A stretch of 64,000 nt of DNA from Mesorhizobium sp. M00.F.Ca.ET.216.01.1.1 (GTDB lineage Bacteria; Pseudomonadota; Alphaproteobacteria; Rhizobiales; Rhizobiaceae). Numbering within the stretch: the stretch's first letter is position 1; the number at the start of each line of letters is the position of its first letter. The stretch spans positions 62,001 through 126,000 of the forward strand of contig NZ_SADR02000007.1 in NCBI RefSeq assembly GCF_004010325.2, given 5' to 3'. The notes beneath the pieces were generated by a model. It did no database searches and was not told the origin of the DNA. It saw only the letters and a program-made list of their open reading frames with translations. Made by a program: the position numbers and the translations under genes. This document shows positions 43,734 through 53,210 of the stretch, in pieces.

Positions 43734-45848
43734 ATGACGGACAGCAATCTGGTGTCAAAATGGTCCCGCAGCTCAACCTTGGTTGGTGACGCGCGTTTGG
43801 CGCCAGGGGCGCACCCGATCGGAGAACGGGGCAGCAGATTCTCCTATCGAGAGATACGATCAAGGATCGCAGCGATTGTGAGATCGACGATCCGCAATCG
43901 AAATCTGTTTGCCGTGGACCTCGTACTCAGCGCGTTTGCGCTGCTGCTTGCTGCTTGGCTTCGCCTCGGACCCCAGGTGCTCTTTTCCGATCTCGAAGCG
44001 GCCAAGTCTCTCGCCGGATCGATCCCTGTGTTCGTGGCGATCTGCGCCGTCACGTTTCCGACGGCCGGTCTTTACAAACGCAAATGGAAATTTGCCTCCA
44101 TACCGGACTACATCGTTCTGCTGCAGGCGATCCTGATCGCCTCGCTGACGTTCATGACTGCCATTTTCCTGTACTCCGGCTTTGCGATCATTCCCCACTC
44201 GATTATCGCGATCGAGATCATGGTTCTCACATCCCTGCTGGCCGGCGTCCGCATCACCTTCCGCCAGGAGGACCTCAAGGCTCTAGCGCCGACATCACGC
44301 GGAACAGTGGCTGATCCGAGTTCGCAGGTTCCGGTCCTACTGGTCGGGCCCGGCCAGGAAGCCGATCTCTACCTGCGCGCGCTCCAGCGCGATCGCACTT
44401 CCACATACCTCCCCGTGGGCTTTCTCGACGATTCACCTGCCGAGACCGGTGCAATGCTCCGAGGCGTGCCGGTGCTTGGCACCACCGATGAGTTCGAGGC
44501 GGTAATCGCCGGTCTCGAGAGTCGTAAGCAAAAGCCGCGGCATCTCATTTTCACCGCGCCGCTGTCATCGTTCAAAGGCGAGACGGCAGAGCGGCTCATC
44601 GAGCAGGCCGACAGAATGGGCATGGTCGTCTCCCGGCTGAACCCTGCCACGGAGTTGCGCAAAACCCACGCCGCGAGCGCGTTCGAATTGCGGCCGATCG
44701 AACTCACCGATCTTCTTGAGCGGCCCCAGGCGGCGCTCGATATCGCAGCACTGCAACGATTCATCCGCGATCGGCGCGTGCTCGTCACTGGTGCCGGCGG
44801 ATCGATTGGCAGCGAGCTGACAAGACAGGTAGCAGCGCTGGGCCCGTCACGACTGGTCGTCGTCGACAACAGCGAATTCAACCTCTACTCGATCGACCTT
44901 GATCTCGCCGAAAAATTTTCCGCCGTGCCACGGTCGGCGCATCTATGCGACATACGCGACGTGCGGCGGCTCGACAGCATATTTGCTCAGCATAAACCGG
45001 AGCTTGTGTTCCACGCCGCAGCGCTGAAGCATGTGCCGATGGTGGAACTCAATCCGTGCGAAGGGGTACTCACCAACGTTTGCGGCACGATGAATGTTGC
45101 AGAGGCGGTCAGGCGCTGGGGCGCTGTCGGCATGGTGCAGATTTCCACTGACAAGGTGGTGAATTCGCCGAACATGATGGGGGCCACCAAACGGCTGGCC
45201 GAGCTCTTTTGCCAGTCGCTCGACCTGGAATGCGCAAACGAGATCGCTGGCCCACGGTTTGTGACGGTGCGTTTCGGCAACGTGCTCGGCTCGAGCGGCT
45301 CACTCATCCCCTTGTTCAAGCGTCAGCTTGCGCGCGGTGGGCCGCTCACGATCACTCACCCGGAAATGAAGCGCTTTTTTATGACCATCCGTGAGGCCGT
45401 CGAGCTAACGCTGCAAGCCTCCGCCTACGCGGTTGAGAAGAAACTCGGAAGCGGCGAAATCTTTGTTCTCGATATGGGTGAGCCGATCAAGGTCATCGAC
45501 ATTGCCCGACGCATGATACGCCTCGCCGGTTTCACACCTGACCGCGACGTGCAGATCCAGATCATCGGCCGCCGGCCCGGGGAGAAGCTGTTCGAGGAGC
45601 TTTTTGACGAGAGCGAAGAGCGCGTCGCGCCACCGGTCCCGGGAGTCTTCGGCGCCGTGCCGAAGCCTGTGCCGCTGCCTGTGCTCTACGATACATTCGA
45701 ACGGCTGCACACCTTCGCTTCGGACGGCAACACGGCGGCTGTCGTCGACACGATGCGTCGCATTCTGCCGGGCTTTCGTGCCGGAGAAAGCCAGTTGCAG
45801 GGGGCGACGATCGACAAGTCGACGACCGACAGGGAATTTCAAACGTAA
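43734..45848 (+). CDS. Membrane-bound nucleotide-sugar 4,6-dehydratase (CapD/WbpM/PglF type)
   Basis: Protein of about 704 residues. The first 180 residues carry four membrane helices, then a CoA-binding-like Rossmann domain (VPVLLVGPGQEADLYL), then a short-chain dehydrogenase domain from about 345 with TGAGGSIGSEL. The active site reads STDKVVNSPNMMGATKR near 471; Met in place of the usual Tyr is normal for this subfamily. It would convert a UDP-HexNAc to the 4-keto-6-deoxy sugar, the substrate an aminotransferase needs for bacillosamine-like amino sugars. This links it to the DegT aminotransferase at 9038. The start at 43734 is chosen by homology. Confidence 0.93.
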   Translation: MTDSNLVSKWSRSSTLVGDARLAPGAHPIGERGSRFSYREIRSRIAAIVRSTIRNRNLFAVDLVLSAFALLLAAWLRLGPQVLFSDLEAAKSLAGSIPVFVAICAVTFPTAGLYKRKWKFASIPDYIVLLQAILIASLTFMTAIFLYSGFAIIPHSIIAIEIMVLTSLLAGVRITFRQEDLKALAPTSRGTVADPSSQVPVLLVGPGQEADLYLRALQRDRTSTYLPVGFLDDSPAETGAMLRGVPVLGTTDEFEAVIAGLESRKQKPRHLIFTAPLSSFKGETAERLIEQADRMGMVVSRLNPATELRKTHAASAFELRPIELTDLLERPQAALDIAALQRFIRDRRVLVTGAGGSIGSELTRQVAALGPSRLVVVDNSEFNLYSIDLDLAEKFSAVPRSAHLCDIRDVRRLDSIFAQHKPELVFHAAALKHVPMVELNPCEGVLTNVCGTMNVAEAVRRWGAVGMVQISTDKVVNSPNMMGATKRLAELFCQSLDLECANEIAGPRFVTVRFGNVLGSSGSLIPLFKRQLARGGPLTITHPEMKRFFMTIREAVELTLQASAYAVEKKLGSGEIFVLDMGEPIKVIDIARRMIRLAGFTPDRDVQIQIIGRRPGEKLFEELFDESEERVAPPVPGVFGAVPKPVPLPVLYDTFERLHTFASDGNTAAVVDTMRRILPGFRAGESQLQGATIDKSTTDREFQT

Positions 45849-45977
45849 GCCCGAACGCGACGGGGTACATTGGGCCGAGCCGAACATCGGCGCAGGATTG
45901 CACGCGGCAGCTTCGGGTATCCGGTATTGGCAAATCGCATCGCAGCTTGCCTGAAGGATCAGGCAATTTGAAGAAGA

Positions 45978-46889
45978 GTGACCGTGTCAGTTCTCCTCAC
46001 CCATCTTCAACGCCTGGAGGCCGAGGCTATCCACATTTTCCGCGAGGTTGCCGCCAACTTCGCCAATCCGGTCATGCTCTATTCGGTGGGCAAGGATTCG
46101 TCCGTGCTGATGCATCTGGCGATGAAGGCTTTTTATCCCGCCAGGCCACCGTTTCCGTTCCTGCACATCGATACGACCTGGAAGTTCCGCGAGATGATCG
46201 TCTTTCGCGACGAGATGGCGGCAAAGCTCGGTTTCGAGCTGCTCGTTCATACCAATCAGGACGGCGTGCGCCGCAACATCAACCCGTTCGACCACGGCTC
46301 CAACAACTACACCCATATCATGAAGACCGTCGCGTTACGCGAGGCTCTCGATAAATATCGCTTCGACGCCGCCTTCGGCGGGGCGCGACGCGACGAAGAG
46401 AAATCGCGCGCCAAGGAGCGCATCTTCTCCTTCCGCAACGCCCAGCACGCCTGGGATCCGAAGCACCAACGACCGGAAATGTGGAAGATCTACAACACCC
46501 GCATCGCATCAGGCGAATCGATCCGCGTCTTCCCGCTTTCCAACTGGACCGAGCTCGATATCTGGCAATACATCCTGCAGGAGAACATCCCAATCGTTCC
46601 GCTGTATTTCGCCAAGCAACGGCCGGTGGTCGAGCGTGACGGCATGCTGATCCTGGTCGATGACGATCGCCTGAAGCTGCGACAGGACGAAGTTATCCAG
46701 AACCGCATGGTGCGCTTTCGCACGCTTGGCTGCTATCCGCTGACCGGTGCGATCGATTCCGACGCGACAAGCCTCGAGGATATCGTCGGCGAGATGCTGA
46801 CCGCGCGCACGTCCGAACGGCAGGGCCGGCTCATCGACCGCGACGAGGCCGGCTCGATGGAAAAGAAGAAGCGCGAGGGGTATTTCTGA
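45978..46889 (+). CDS. cysD: Sulfate adenylyltransferase small subunit
   Basis: Catalytic PP-loop subunit of ATP sulfurylase; it makes adenylylsulfate from ATP and sulfate together with the CysN GTPase. Motifs seen: [16 protein letters not shown] (PP-loop), [26 protein letters not shown] and the C-terminal GCYPLTGAI. The 303-residue length is standard. The start is GTG 45978, preceded by GAAGAAGAG. It overlaps cysNC as TGATG. At the end of a locus with two sulfotransferases, it may serve sulfation of the product (as rhizobial NodPQ does) as well as cysteine synthesis. Confidence 0.95.
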   Translation: MTVSVLLTHLQRLEAEAIHIFREVAANFANPVMLYSVGKDSSVLMHLAMKAFYPARPPFPFLHIDTTWKFREMIVFRDEMAAKLGFELLVHTNQDGVRRNINPFDHGSNNYTHIMKTVALREALDKYRFDAAFGGARRDEEKSRAKERIFSFRNAQHAWDPKHQRPEMWKIYNTRIASGESIRVFPLSNWTELDIWQYILQENIPIVPLYFAKQRPVVERDGMLILVDDDRLKLRQDEVIQNRMVRFRTLGCYPLTGAIDSDATSLEDIVGEMLTARTSERQGRLIDRDEAGSMEKKKREGYF

Positions 46890-48796
46890 TGCGGCACATC
46901 AGAGCAAACGAAATCACCGGCTCGGATGGCATCCGCGACTATCTTGCCGCGCAGGAGAAGAAGTCGCTACTGCGCTTTCTCACCTGCGGCTCGGTCGACG
47001 ACGGCAAGTCGACACTGATCGGTCGGCTGCTCTACGACACCAAGCTGATCTTCGACGATCAGCTTGCGGCGCTCGAACGCGACTCCAAAAAGCACGGCAC
47101 GGACGGCAGCGGCATCGATTTCGCGCTGCTGGTCGACGGGCTCGAGGCCGAGCGCGAACAGGGTATCACCATCGACGTCGCCTACCGTTTCTTCGCGACG
47201 CCGAAACGCAAATTCATTGCAGCCGATGCACCGGGGCATGAGCAATATACCCGCAACATGGCGACCGGCGCCTCGACGGCCGATGTCGCGGTCGTGCTGA
47301 TCGATGCGCGTCAGGGCGTGCTTGTGCAGACCAGGCGGCATTCGATCATCGCCTCTCTGCTTGGCATCCGCCACGTCGTGCTTGCCGTCAACAAGATCGA
47401 TCTCGTCGGCTTCGACCGGAAGGTGTTCGAGCAGATTGCCTCGACATACGCTGCCTTCGCCTCGAGCCTCGGCTTTGCCTCGATTACGCCAATCCCGATG
47501 TCGGCGCGCTACGGCGACAATGTCACCAAGCGCTCGGACCGGATGCGCTGGTATTGCGGGCCGACGCTGCTCGATCATCTCGAATCGATCGTCGTCGACG
47601 CGATCCCGCAGAGCGCGCCTTTCCGCTTCCCGGTCCAGTATGTGAACCGGCCCAACCTCGACTTCCGTGGCTTCGCCGGCACGATCGCCGCGGGTTCGAT
47701 AGGGCAGGGCGACGAGGTCGTCGTCGCCCAGTCCGGCAAGGTTTCGCGCATCAAACGCATCGTCACGCATGACGGCGATCTTGCGCGTGCGGTCGAAGGT
47801 CAGGCGGTGACCGTGGTGCTGGAGGACGAGGTCGAGGTATCGCGCGGCAACATGCTGGTTGCACCGATGGCGCGCCCAAATGTCGCCGACCAATTCGCGG
47901 CAAATATCATCTGGTTCGATGAACATGCGCTGCTGCCCGGTCGCTCTTACATTCTGCACACCGAGACCGGCCAGGCGGGCGCCACAGTGACGGAGCTCAA
48001 GTATCGCATCGACGTGAACACATTCTCGCATCAGGCGGCGAAAGGCCTGGAACTGAACGAGGTGGGCGTCTGCAACATTTCAACGCAAGCGCCGATCCCT
48101 TTCGACGCCTACGGCGAGAACCGCAACACCGGCTCATTCATCCTGATCGACCGTATGACCAATGCGACGGTCGCGGCCGGCATGATCCTGCATCCGCTGC
48201 GCCGAGCCACGAATGTGCACTGGCAGGTACTCGACATCGATCGGAAGTCGCGCGCTGTGTTAAAGGGTCAGAAGCCGGCGGTATTGTGGTTCACCGGGCT
48301 GTCGGGCTCAGGCAAGTCCACCATTGCCAATCTGCTCGAGAAGAAGCTGTATGACGCTGGCAAGCACACCTATATCCTCGACGGCGACAATGTCCGCCAC
48401 GGGCTGAATCGCGATCTTGGTTTCACTGAGGCCGATCGCGTCGAAAACATCAGACGTGTCGCCGAGGTGGCGCGGCTGATGGCGGATGCCGGGCTGATAG
48501 TGCTGGTCTCATTCATCTCGCCGTTCCGTGCCGAGCGGCAAATGGCGCGTGAGCTGATGGAGCCGGGCGAGTTTGTCGAAGTCTTCGTCGATACGCCGTT
48601 CGAGGAGTGTGCGAAGCGCGATCCGAAGGGCCTCTACGCGCGAGCGCTGAATGGCGAGATCAAGAACTTCACCGGCGTGGACTCTCCCTATGAAGCGCCG
48701 CAGAACGCCGACATCCACCTGAAGACTGCCGGCCATTCGCCGCAAGACCTGGTCGAAGTGCTTGAAGTCCGGCTGCGCAGGGGCGGCTATTCCTGA
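46889..48796 (+). CDS. cysN: Bifunctional sulfate adenylyltransferase GTPase / adenylylsulfate kinase
   Basis: Fusion of CysN and CysC, 635 residues, as in NodQ. The N-terminal GTPase has the P-loop [10 protein letters not shown] (33-42), DAPGHEQY near 112 and NKIDLV near 170, followed by EF-Tu-like beta barrels. The kinase begins near 465 with [12 protein letters not shown], then [15 protein letters not shown] and [13 protein letters not shown] C-terminal motifs ([11 protein letters not shown]). It makes PAPS, the donor for both sulfotransferases in this window. No rhizobial nod genes are seen nearby, so this copy belongs with the polysaccharide locus. Confidence 0.96.
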   Translation: MRHIRANEITGSDGIRDYLAAQEKKSLLRFLTCGSVDDGKSTLIGRLLYDTKLIFDDQLAALERDSKKHGTDGSGIDFALLVDGLEAEREQGITIDVAYRFFATPKRKFIAADAPGHEQYTRNMATGASTADVAVVLIDARQGVLVQTRRHSIIASLLGIRHVVLAVNKIDLVGFDRKVFEQIASTYAAFASSLGFASITPIPMSARYGDNVTKRSDRMRWYCGPTLLDHLESIVVDAIPQSAPFRFPVQYVNRPNLDFRGFAGTIAAGSIGQGDEVVVAQSGKVSRIKRIVTHDGDLARAVEGQAVTVVLEDEVEVSRGNMLVAPMARPNVADQFAANIIWFDEHALLPGRSYILHTETGQAGATVTELKYRIDVNTFSHQAAKGLELNEVGVCNISTQAPIPFDAYGENRNTGSFILIDRMTNATVAAGMILHPLRRATNVHWQVLDIDRKSRAVLKGQKPAVLWFTGLSGSGKSTIANLLEKKLYDAGKHTYILDGDNVRHGLNRDLGFTEADRVENIRRVAEVARLMADAGLIVLVSFISPFRAERQMARELMEPGEFVEVFVDTPFEECAKRDPKGLYARALNGEIKNFTGVDSPYEAPQNADIHLKTAGHSPQDLVEVLEVRLRRGGYS

Positions 48797-48879
48797 ACGC
48801 CGCTGCCATAGGCATCGACCGAACGCGGACTGTTGGCTGACATACGGGGTCCTCATCACCGGCAGCGCCGGCTTAGGAT

Positions 48880-48996
48880 GATGCTCCTCAAAGCTCGGCA
48901 GAACACGTCCGTTTCATCGGGCGGCTTCTGGATCTCGGGTAACTGACGGCCGAGCACCTCGGCAAAATGCGCCTCGCCGACGAAGTGATCGAGTAA
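48880..48996 (+). pseudogene. Degenerate repeat fragment ending in LADEVIE
   Basis: A short stretch reads EHVRFIGRLLDLG, a stop, then LTAEHLGKMRLADEVIE and a stop at 48994-48996. The opposite strand reads SITSSARR..., a sequence I know as a common spurious frame in Rhizobiales repeats. It looks like a decayed repeated element or gene tail; the parent is not certain. The rest of the 48797-49187 gap shows nothing else. Confidence 0.4.
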
Positions 48997-49187
48997 ATTT
49001 CGCTTCTGCACACGCATGCTGCTGCGGCTATGCAAATGCTCGTCGCAGCTTGCCCTAACATAGTGATAGCCCGCTGCCGGGCAGAGCAGCAGACCGCAGT
49101 GGCGGCCGGATCGGGGTGAATTCCGGCAGCGGGGCAGGGTCGAGCTGCATTCGATCGGCCCAAGAAACGATCTGGCGGCTCGGTGGA

Positions 49188-49213
49188 GGAACTACGCGAC
49201 GGTCCATAGAGTT
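49188..49213 (+). promoter_or_regulatory. Candidate EcfG (RpoE2) promoter
   Basis: GGAAC at 49188-49192, a 17-base spacer, then AGTT at 49210-49213; 40 bases upstream of the acidic small protein. It fits the alphaproteobacterial general-stress consensus GGAAC-N16/17-cGTT except for the first base of the -10. Confidence 0.5.
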
Positions 49214-49252
49214 TAGGCATCGGGCGATGCGACCGACGCATAGGAGGAACTG

Positions 49253-49501
49253 ATGGCACCGCGCAAAAAACCGGACGATACCTCCGAATGTCCGACAATC
49301 GAACAGCAGGATTGGGACGCAGTCAAAGGCGCCAAGATTCTGCCCGATGGCGGGCCGGGAAATGGCGACGAGAAGGGCGGTGACCTGCCCGAGGAAAACG
49401 ACGACAATGCCTACCAGGATAGCGACGAAGCGCTGCCTGACGACGACGAGGAACGCGCTATTTCGCGCAACCCCTCGAAGCAAGATATCGACGAGCCATG
49501 A
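49253..49501 (+). CDS. Small acidic hypothetical protein
   Basis: An 82-residue, strongly acidic, hydrophilic protein with a basic start (MAPRKKPDD) and an Asp/Glu-rich second half (LPDDDEERAISRNPSK). No domain is recognised and it has no membrane segment; it is probably disordered. It is well supported as a gene by an AGGAGG ribosome site seven bases from the ATG and by an EcfG-like promoter upstream. A 24-codon frame starts at 49498, overlapping its stop as ATGA, and may be chance. Confidence 0.75.
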   Translation: MAPRKKPDDTSECPTIEQQDWDAVKGAKILPDGGPGNGDEKGGDLPEENDDNAYQDSDEALPDDDEERAISRNPSKQDIDEP

Positions 49502-49736
49502 GCGACGACGTTCTGCAGCCGAGCCAGACGGTGACGAACGTCCCTAGCGCTGGTGGCTTCCCCACGCGTTAAATCAGCGTCGGCGAATATCAGGCGCAAG
49601 CCGTCTTGCCATAAGCCAGTGACATCGATGAGAGAAACCCATCGGCTTCGGCCGCGAGCGACTTTGATCCGAGTTGATCCACGGAGGATCGAAAGCGGAA
49701 TGCACGAATCCGTGAAAGTCGTAGCAGCGGAAGAAA

Positions 49737-49816
49737 AGGCCCCGCGGGGAGGAAGCGCGGGGCCTCTGATCCGAAAGCCGAGCGAACGGCTTTCCAGTCG
49801 TCGAGTAGAACGACTG
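49737..49816 (-). ncRNA. Candidate small RNA: three tandem hairpins ending in a terminator
   Basis: Read on the minus strand, three perfect hairpins follow one another: CAGTCGT/ACGACTG (49816-49795), GAAAGCCG/CGGCTTTC (49794-49773) and AGGCCCCGCG/CGCGGGGCCT (49765-49737). The last is followed by TTTTCTTCC, a plausible Rho-independent terminator. No protein frame with family character covers it. Upstream bases near 49855-49840 contain CTTGACT but no clear -10. The rest of the 49502-50106 gap is otherwise unexplained. Confidence 0.4.
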
Positions 49817-50106
49817 CATTCCAACCCTCACCAGCGGATATTGTTCCAAGGAAGAGTCAAGAAACTGCGGCTATTGGCGGACTCGCATCAGTATTGCTGC
49901 AGCGTTGCCATCGACCGCATCCATCAGGAGGTAGGTGATGCCTCCTCATTGGCACCCATTGATCACGATTTCTGTCCAACGGAACTCTCCAAAAAACTCT
50001 CGTTGGGATCACTATCGCAATGGAGCGATGCAACCCTGACGGAGACCTACTATGCTGATCTCGCGGCCTGTCATTTGCGCCGGTGGTGATTTTCGTGTTC
50101 CTGATC

Positions 50107-50581
50107 ATGATCTATTTCACGGCCGATACGCATTTCAACGATCCCCGCATTCTGCGTATCGATCGCCGCCCGTTCGGCTCGCTGGCAGAGCACGATCGAA
50201 CGCTGATTTCGTTCTGGAACGAAACTGTGAGCCCGGACGACGAGATCTGGCACCTCGGCGATTTTGCCAAGGGATCGGCCGAGTTTGTTTCTTCGCTATT
50301 GTCGTCTCTTCAGGGCCGGAAGCATTTGATCATCGGCAACAATGATAGCGCTGCGACAATCGACGCGTCAGGCTGGACCAGTACACAACATTACAAGGAA
50401 CTGACACCAGATTGGCAAGAGATCGATCAATCTGCATGGCCATTCCCACGGCAGACTGAGCCCGCTTACACGCCAGTATGACGTGGGCGTCGATCGCTGG
50501 GATTTTCGTCCGATCACCCTTTCCGCCATCCTTGCAAGCCGACGTCGACGGACGGCTCGCCAAGATATTCAAGGCGAGTGA
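50107..50581 (+). pseudogene. Metallophosphoesterase, broken by deletion and frameshift
   Basis: The first part (MIYFTADTHFNDPRILRI, DEIWHLGDFAKG, LIIGNNDS) is a calcineurin-like phosphoesterase N-terminus. After HYKELTPD near 50412 the frame is lost. The next frame resumes with GKRSINLHGHSHGRLSP and YDVGVDRWDFRPI, the family C-terminus, ending at 50581. The middle segment with the usual HYP motif is missing, so a deletion of roughly 60 bases with a frame change explains both. In the first frame translation stops at 50481. The protein should be inactive. The 3' end overlaps the convergent hydrolase gene by about 13 bases. Confidence 0.8.
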
Positions 50582-51582
50582 TCAGGAGCGCTTTCGGCGA
50601 TAAGATTTGCCCTGAACTCCGCGTGTAGCTCATTCTCGCGTCCGATATAGCGGGGCGAAAAGTGCATCGGCACGGCATGCCCAACATCGGCAAGCCTGGC
50701 GATTGTGCCGGCTTCGGCTGCCGTGAGATGCCGCTTCGCGTCAGCCAGCCGGCGATCTTCGTGCAGGAAGCCTGCTTCGATGAACAATTGGCCCGCACCG
50801 CGCGCAAGTGCAACCACACGCTCAAGATTTGCTTCATTGAATGCGAGATCGGTCGCATAGACGATCCGCTGTCCAGGGCCAGTCCTCAAAGCCTCCGCAG
50901 CGAGGAGTTCGCCGACCGAGATACGTTGATCCGCCGTTGGGGCGAGCGTCGTTTCCGGATCGGCTCCGCGCCGGATCGCGCGCTTGGCTTCGCTCAACCA
51001 AGGTCCGACAGGCAAACCCAATGCCTCCAGTTGCCGTTTTTGCACATTGACCCGGATCTTTTCCTGAAACGCGAATGCGAGGCATGGAACGCCGTGTTCG
51101 AGCATTGCTGCTTCAATTTGGAAATCGGGATCATCGAGCAGGATATTTCCTTCAGCCGGGATCGGCGGCAAGTCCTTCGGAGCGAAGCCTGATTGCGCGC
51201 GAAAGAGGCGAGAATGAAGAAATCCGGCCGGCGCCCAGTCGGAGGCGATTATCGTGAAGTCGTGGGAATGATCGTCGAGGAGATTCCAAGTGTATGCGTT
51301 GAGCTTGGCTTCAACGGCCGCGGTCAACCCAGGCGGGCCGAAGAAATGCACCGTGCTGTTCCTGTATAAAAATAACCGCAGAAGCCGATCGAAGCCGGCG
51401 AAGTGATCCATGTGCATGTGTGATACGAACACGTGGCTGAGGCGTAGGATTTCACGTGGCGAGAGCGGCGACAGATCGCCAATATCGAAGAGCACCGCCC
51501 GGCTGCCGAACCGGAAGTCCAGAAGAAGCCCCGCATCCGAGAAGGGTTCGTTTACCAGACGTGGCTGAACCAGCAACGTCAT
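50569..51582 (-). CDS. MBL-fold hydrolase, RNase Z-like
   Basis: Metallo-beta-lactamase-fold protein of about 337 residues. The metal motif is SHMHMDHFAGFDRL near residue 57, an RNase Z-type HxHxDH; later ligands are in IVYATDLAF and the C-terminal AVPMHFSPRY. It may process RNA or act on another phosphodiester; the long insert between residues 80 and 200 is not typical of bacterial tRNA-processing RNase Z. ATG 51582 has GGTGG upstream; a GTG at 51591 is possible. An EcfG-like promoter lies 71 bases upstream. Confidence 0.87.
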   Translation of the reverse strand: MTLLVQPRLVNEPFSDAGLLLDFRFGSRAVLFDIGDLSPLSPREILRLSHVFVSHMHMDHFAGFDRLLRLFLYRNSTVHFFGPPGLTAAVEAKLNAYTWNLLDDHSHDFTIIASDWAPAGFLHSRLFRAQSGFAPKDLPPIPAEGNILLDDPDFQIEAAMLEHGVPCLAFAFQEKIRVNVQKRQLEALGLPVGPWLSEAKRAIRRGADPETTLAPTADQRISVGELLAAEALRTGPGQRIVYATDLAFNEANLERVVALARGAGQLFIEAGFLHEDRRLADAKRHLTAAEAGTIARLADVGHAVPMHFSPRYIGRENELHAEFRANLIAESAPDHSP

Positions 51583-51652
51583 TGAAGCCACCCAATGCTA
51601 TTTTGGAATTTCGCCACTTGGACGCGACCTGGACCTTCCGTCGATCCCCTCT

Positions 51653-51678
51653 AACCGCACGCTGCCGATAAGAGTTCC
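51653..51678 (-). promoter_or_regulatory. Candidate EcfG promoter for the MBL-fold gene
   Basis: On the minus strand GGAAC (51678-51674), a 17-base spacer and GGTT (51656-51653). It points to the hydrolase gene starting at 51582. Confidence 0.4.
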
Positions 51679-51776
51679 GGCGGATTTCGTCGAAATGACG
51701 GAGGAAGTGGCGAGTGAGCCAAGCCAGTCTGAACGCTTCTTCATCCTCTGCGTTCTCTCACAACGCACTTGTGATC

Positions 51777-51802
51777 GGGAACAACCGCTGGCGGTCTGAG
51801 TT
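51777..51802 (+). promoter_or_regulatory. Candidate EcfG promoter
   Basis: GGGAAC at 51777-51782, a 16-base spacer, then AGTT at 51799-51802; 49 bases upstream of the small gene at 51851. Confidence 0.5.
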
Positions 51803-51850
51803 GTTTGGGGCAACCGGTGAAGCCAGATTAGATCGCCTTGCGGAGTGACC

Positions 51851-52129
51851 ATGCCAACCACTTACGACAAACGGCAGGATCCGGACGGCCTCTGGGAGGT
51901 CTATGACGGCGACAGCGAGGAAGCCGTCATGATTGACGGCTTGCCGCTTTCCGGCCTTGACGAAAGCGAAGCCGACGAAGCCATCGCAAGACTCAATCGG
52001 GGTGAACTGACGTCGGATAATGTCCCCCGACAGCCCAATCCGGGTGGCCTCCGTCTACTGATGGACTTTGACGGTCCGATGTCTCCTGATCTCACGTTTC
52101 CGTCGGTTTCGAATTCGAGAGCGGATTGA
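51851..52129 (+). CDS. Hypothetical protein, 92 residues
   Basis: Small acidic soluble protein with a conserved-looking N-terminal half (MPTTYDKRQDPDGLWEVYDG, then EAVMIDGLPLSGLDESEADEAI) that could fold as a small beta domain. No named family is recognised. GGAG is correctly spaced from ATG 51851, and an EcfG-like promoter precedes it, so expression under general stress is likely. The last 20 residues (after LMDFDGP) have a different character and may be diverged. Confidence 0.7.
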   Translation: MPTTYDKRQDPDGLWEVYDGDSEEAVMIDGLPLSGLDESEADEAIARLNRGELTSDNVPRQPNPGGLRLLMDFDGPMSPDLTFPSVSNSRAD

Positions 52130-52133
52130 TTCA

Positions 52134-52298
52134 GTGTTGCAAGACCGCGAACCACGTAGGCCGTTGTCCCGAACCGCACTGGTGGCAATTGCAATCATCT
52201 GCGCGCTAATTCTTGCAGCTTTTTTTATCGGCTTTGAATATTCGGGACCCAATGAGGGCGCTCTCCTTATTCCGGGCGGATCGCAACAATCGCCCTGA
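52134..52298 (+). CDS. Small single-pass membrane protein
   Basis: About 54 residues from GTG 52134, with a basic N-terminus (QDREPRRPLSR) and one membrane helix (TALVAIAIICALILAAFFIGF), then a short Gly/Pro-rich tail. It lies just after the 92-residue gene and may share its transcript. The start is uncertain and the function unknown. Confidence 0.5.
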   Translation: MLQDREPRRPLSRTALVAIAIICALILAAFFIGFEYSGPNEGALLIPGGSQQSP

Positions 52299-52470
52299 TG
52301 CCACCCGGACCGCCGATGCAGTCACGAAAGAAGCATCCCAGCTGACCGGGGGCGCCGGAGCGGCCTCCGACCGATGGAAAAGGTCGCGGGTACGTTTTTA
52401 CCAAAGCTCGTCAGGCCAGCGCGGGTAGGTTGCAGAGGGCATATTGCGGGATGCATTCTTGTGTTCGCCC

Positions 52471-52689
52471 ATGACCAAACAATATCTCGACCACCAACTG
52501 GAATACCCTTATTGCCTCACCGTAAGGCTGAGGATTCCCGCCGACGCTGGTCCCGACGACCGGATTGTTTGCGATGACTGCGGCGAATTCCTGGGGACAT
52601 GGGACGATCTGCTAACCGATTTTGAGAAGCAGGGCGGAGGGGACGGAGTCTTTCACCTCGAAAAGGGCCGCATCAGGCGGATCGATTGA
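52471..52689 (+). CDS. Hypothetical protein with CDDC motif
   Basis: A 72-residue protein (MTKQYLDHQLEYPYCLTVRL...) with the pair C-x2-C in VCDDCGEFLGTWDDL, which may bind a metal. Small proteins ending in a similar CxxCGxFLGTW pattern occur in Rhizobiales, but I know of no function. The start at 52471 lacks a clear ribosome site; a TTG at 52444 is an alternative. It lies in the stress-gene island. Confidence 0.65.
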   Translation: MTKQYLDHQLEYPYCLTVRLRIPADAGPDDRIVCDDCGEFLGTWDDLLTDFEKQGGGDGVFHLEKGRIRRID

Positions 52690-52762
52690 GCCGGTTGCGG
52701 GTGGCAAGACCTGCCCGCGATCGATGTTATCACCGAAGAGGGCTCAGATATCATCGAGGAAC

Positions 52763-52895
52763 CATCAGGGTGCTTCTGCGCTCGATTTCGTATTGGTCGC
52801 AGCAGCGGAAGCCATCGAGCATTACGAGATCGTCCGGTCCGGCAATCTGATTGCCTAGGCAGAACTGAGAGCGACGTCGTCGCCACATCAAGCAA
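52763..52895 (+). pseudogene. Remnant of a DUF892 (YciE/YciF-like) gene
   Basis: The frame reads GASALDFVLVAAAEAIEHY, then EIVRSGNLIA, a TAG at 52856-52858, then AELRA. This matches the AAAQAVEHYEIARYGTLIAWA core of DUF892 ferritin-like proteins, with the Trp codon changed to a stop. Nothing upstream or downstream completes the gene. An intact DUF892 gene lies at 56769. The remaining 52690-53006 gap holds nothing else I can identify. Confidence 0.6.
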
Positions 52896-53006
52896 TATGG
52901 CGGCTTCTTTGGGTGTTAGGGCCGCTCATTCGGCCCGGTGCACTGCAACCCAAACTAGACGGAAGTCGAAACGCAGCATCCGGTTCGGGTTTATTTCGGC
53001 TCGTCA

Positions 53007-53210
53007 TCAGGGTTTGGTGGTGCCATTGTCGGCATCGGAGCCAGCGCCAACGGTTGGATCGGGTGCGACTGGGCCGCGGTCGTCTTCGGACGCCTCTGCC
53101 TCGATCTCCTGCACCGCTTGATCCCAATGCTCGCGCGCTCGGCCTTTCGGACGGCCTTCGCGTTCCCAAATTTCATAGGCTCGCTGCCTGATACGTTCTA
53201 CTCTGTCCAT
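53007..53210 (-). CDS. DUF2934 family protein
   Basis: A 67-residue protein with the DUF2934 pattern RIRQRAYEIWEREGRPKGRAREHWDQA in its first half, then a Pro/Asp-rich tail. Function unknown; such proteins are common among alphaproteobacterial stress genes. ATG 53210 has a perfect AGGAGG site seven bases away. A weak EcfG-like match (GGAAC-N16-GATT) is upstream near 53230-53255. Confidence 0.85.
   Translation of the reverse strand: MDRVERIRQRAYEIWEREGRPKGRAREHWDQAVQEIEAEASEDDRGPVAPDPTVGAGSDADNGTTKP

Noticed and set aside
49055..49483. A 142-codon minus-strand frame over the repeat debris and the acidic small gene
   Set aside because: It overlaps a well-supported small gene with AGGAGG and an EcfG-like site; frames of this kind over Rhizobiales repeats are commonly misannotated.
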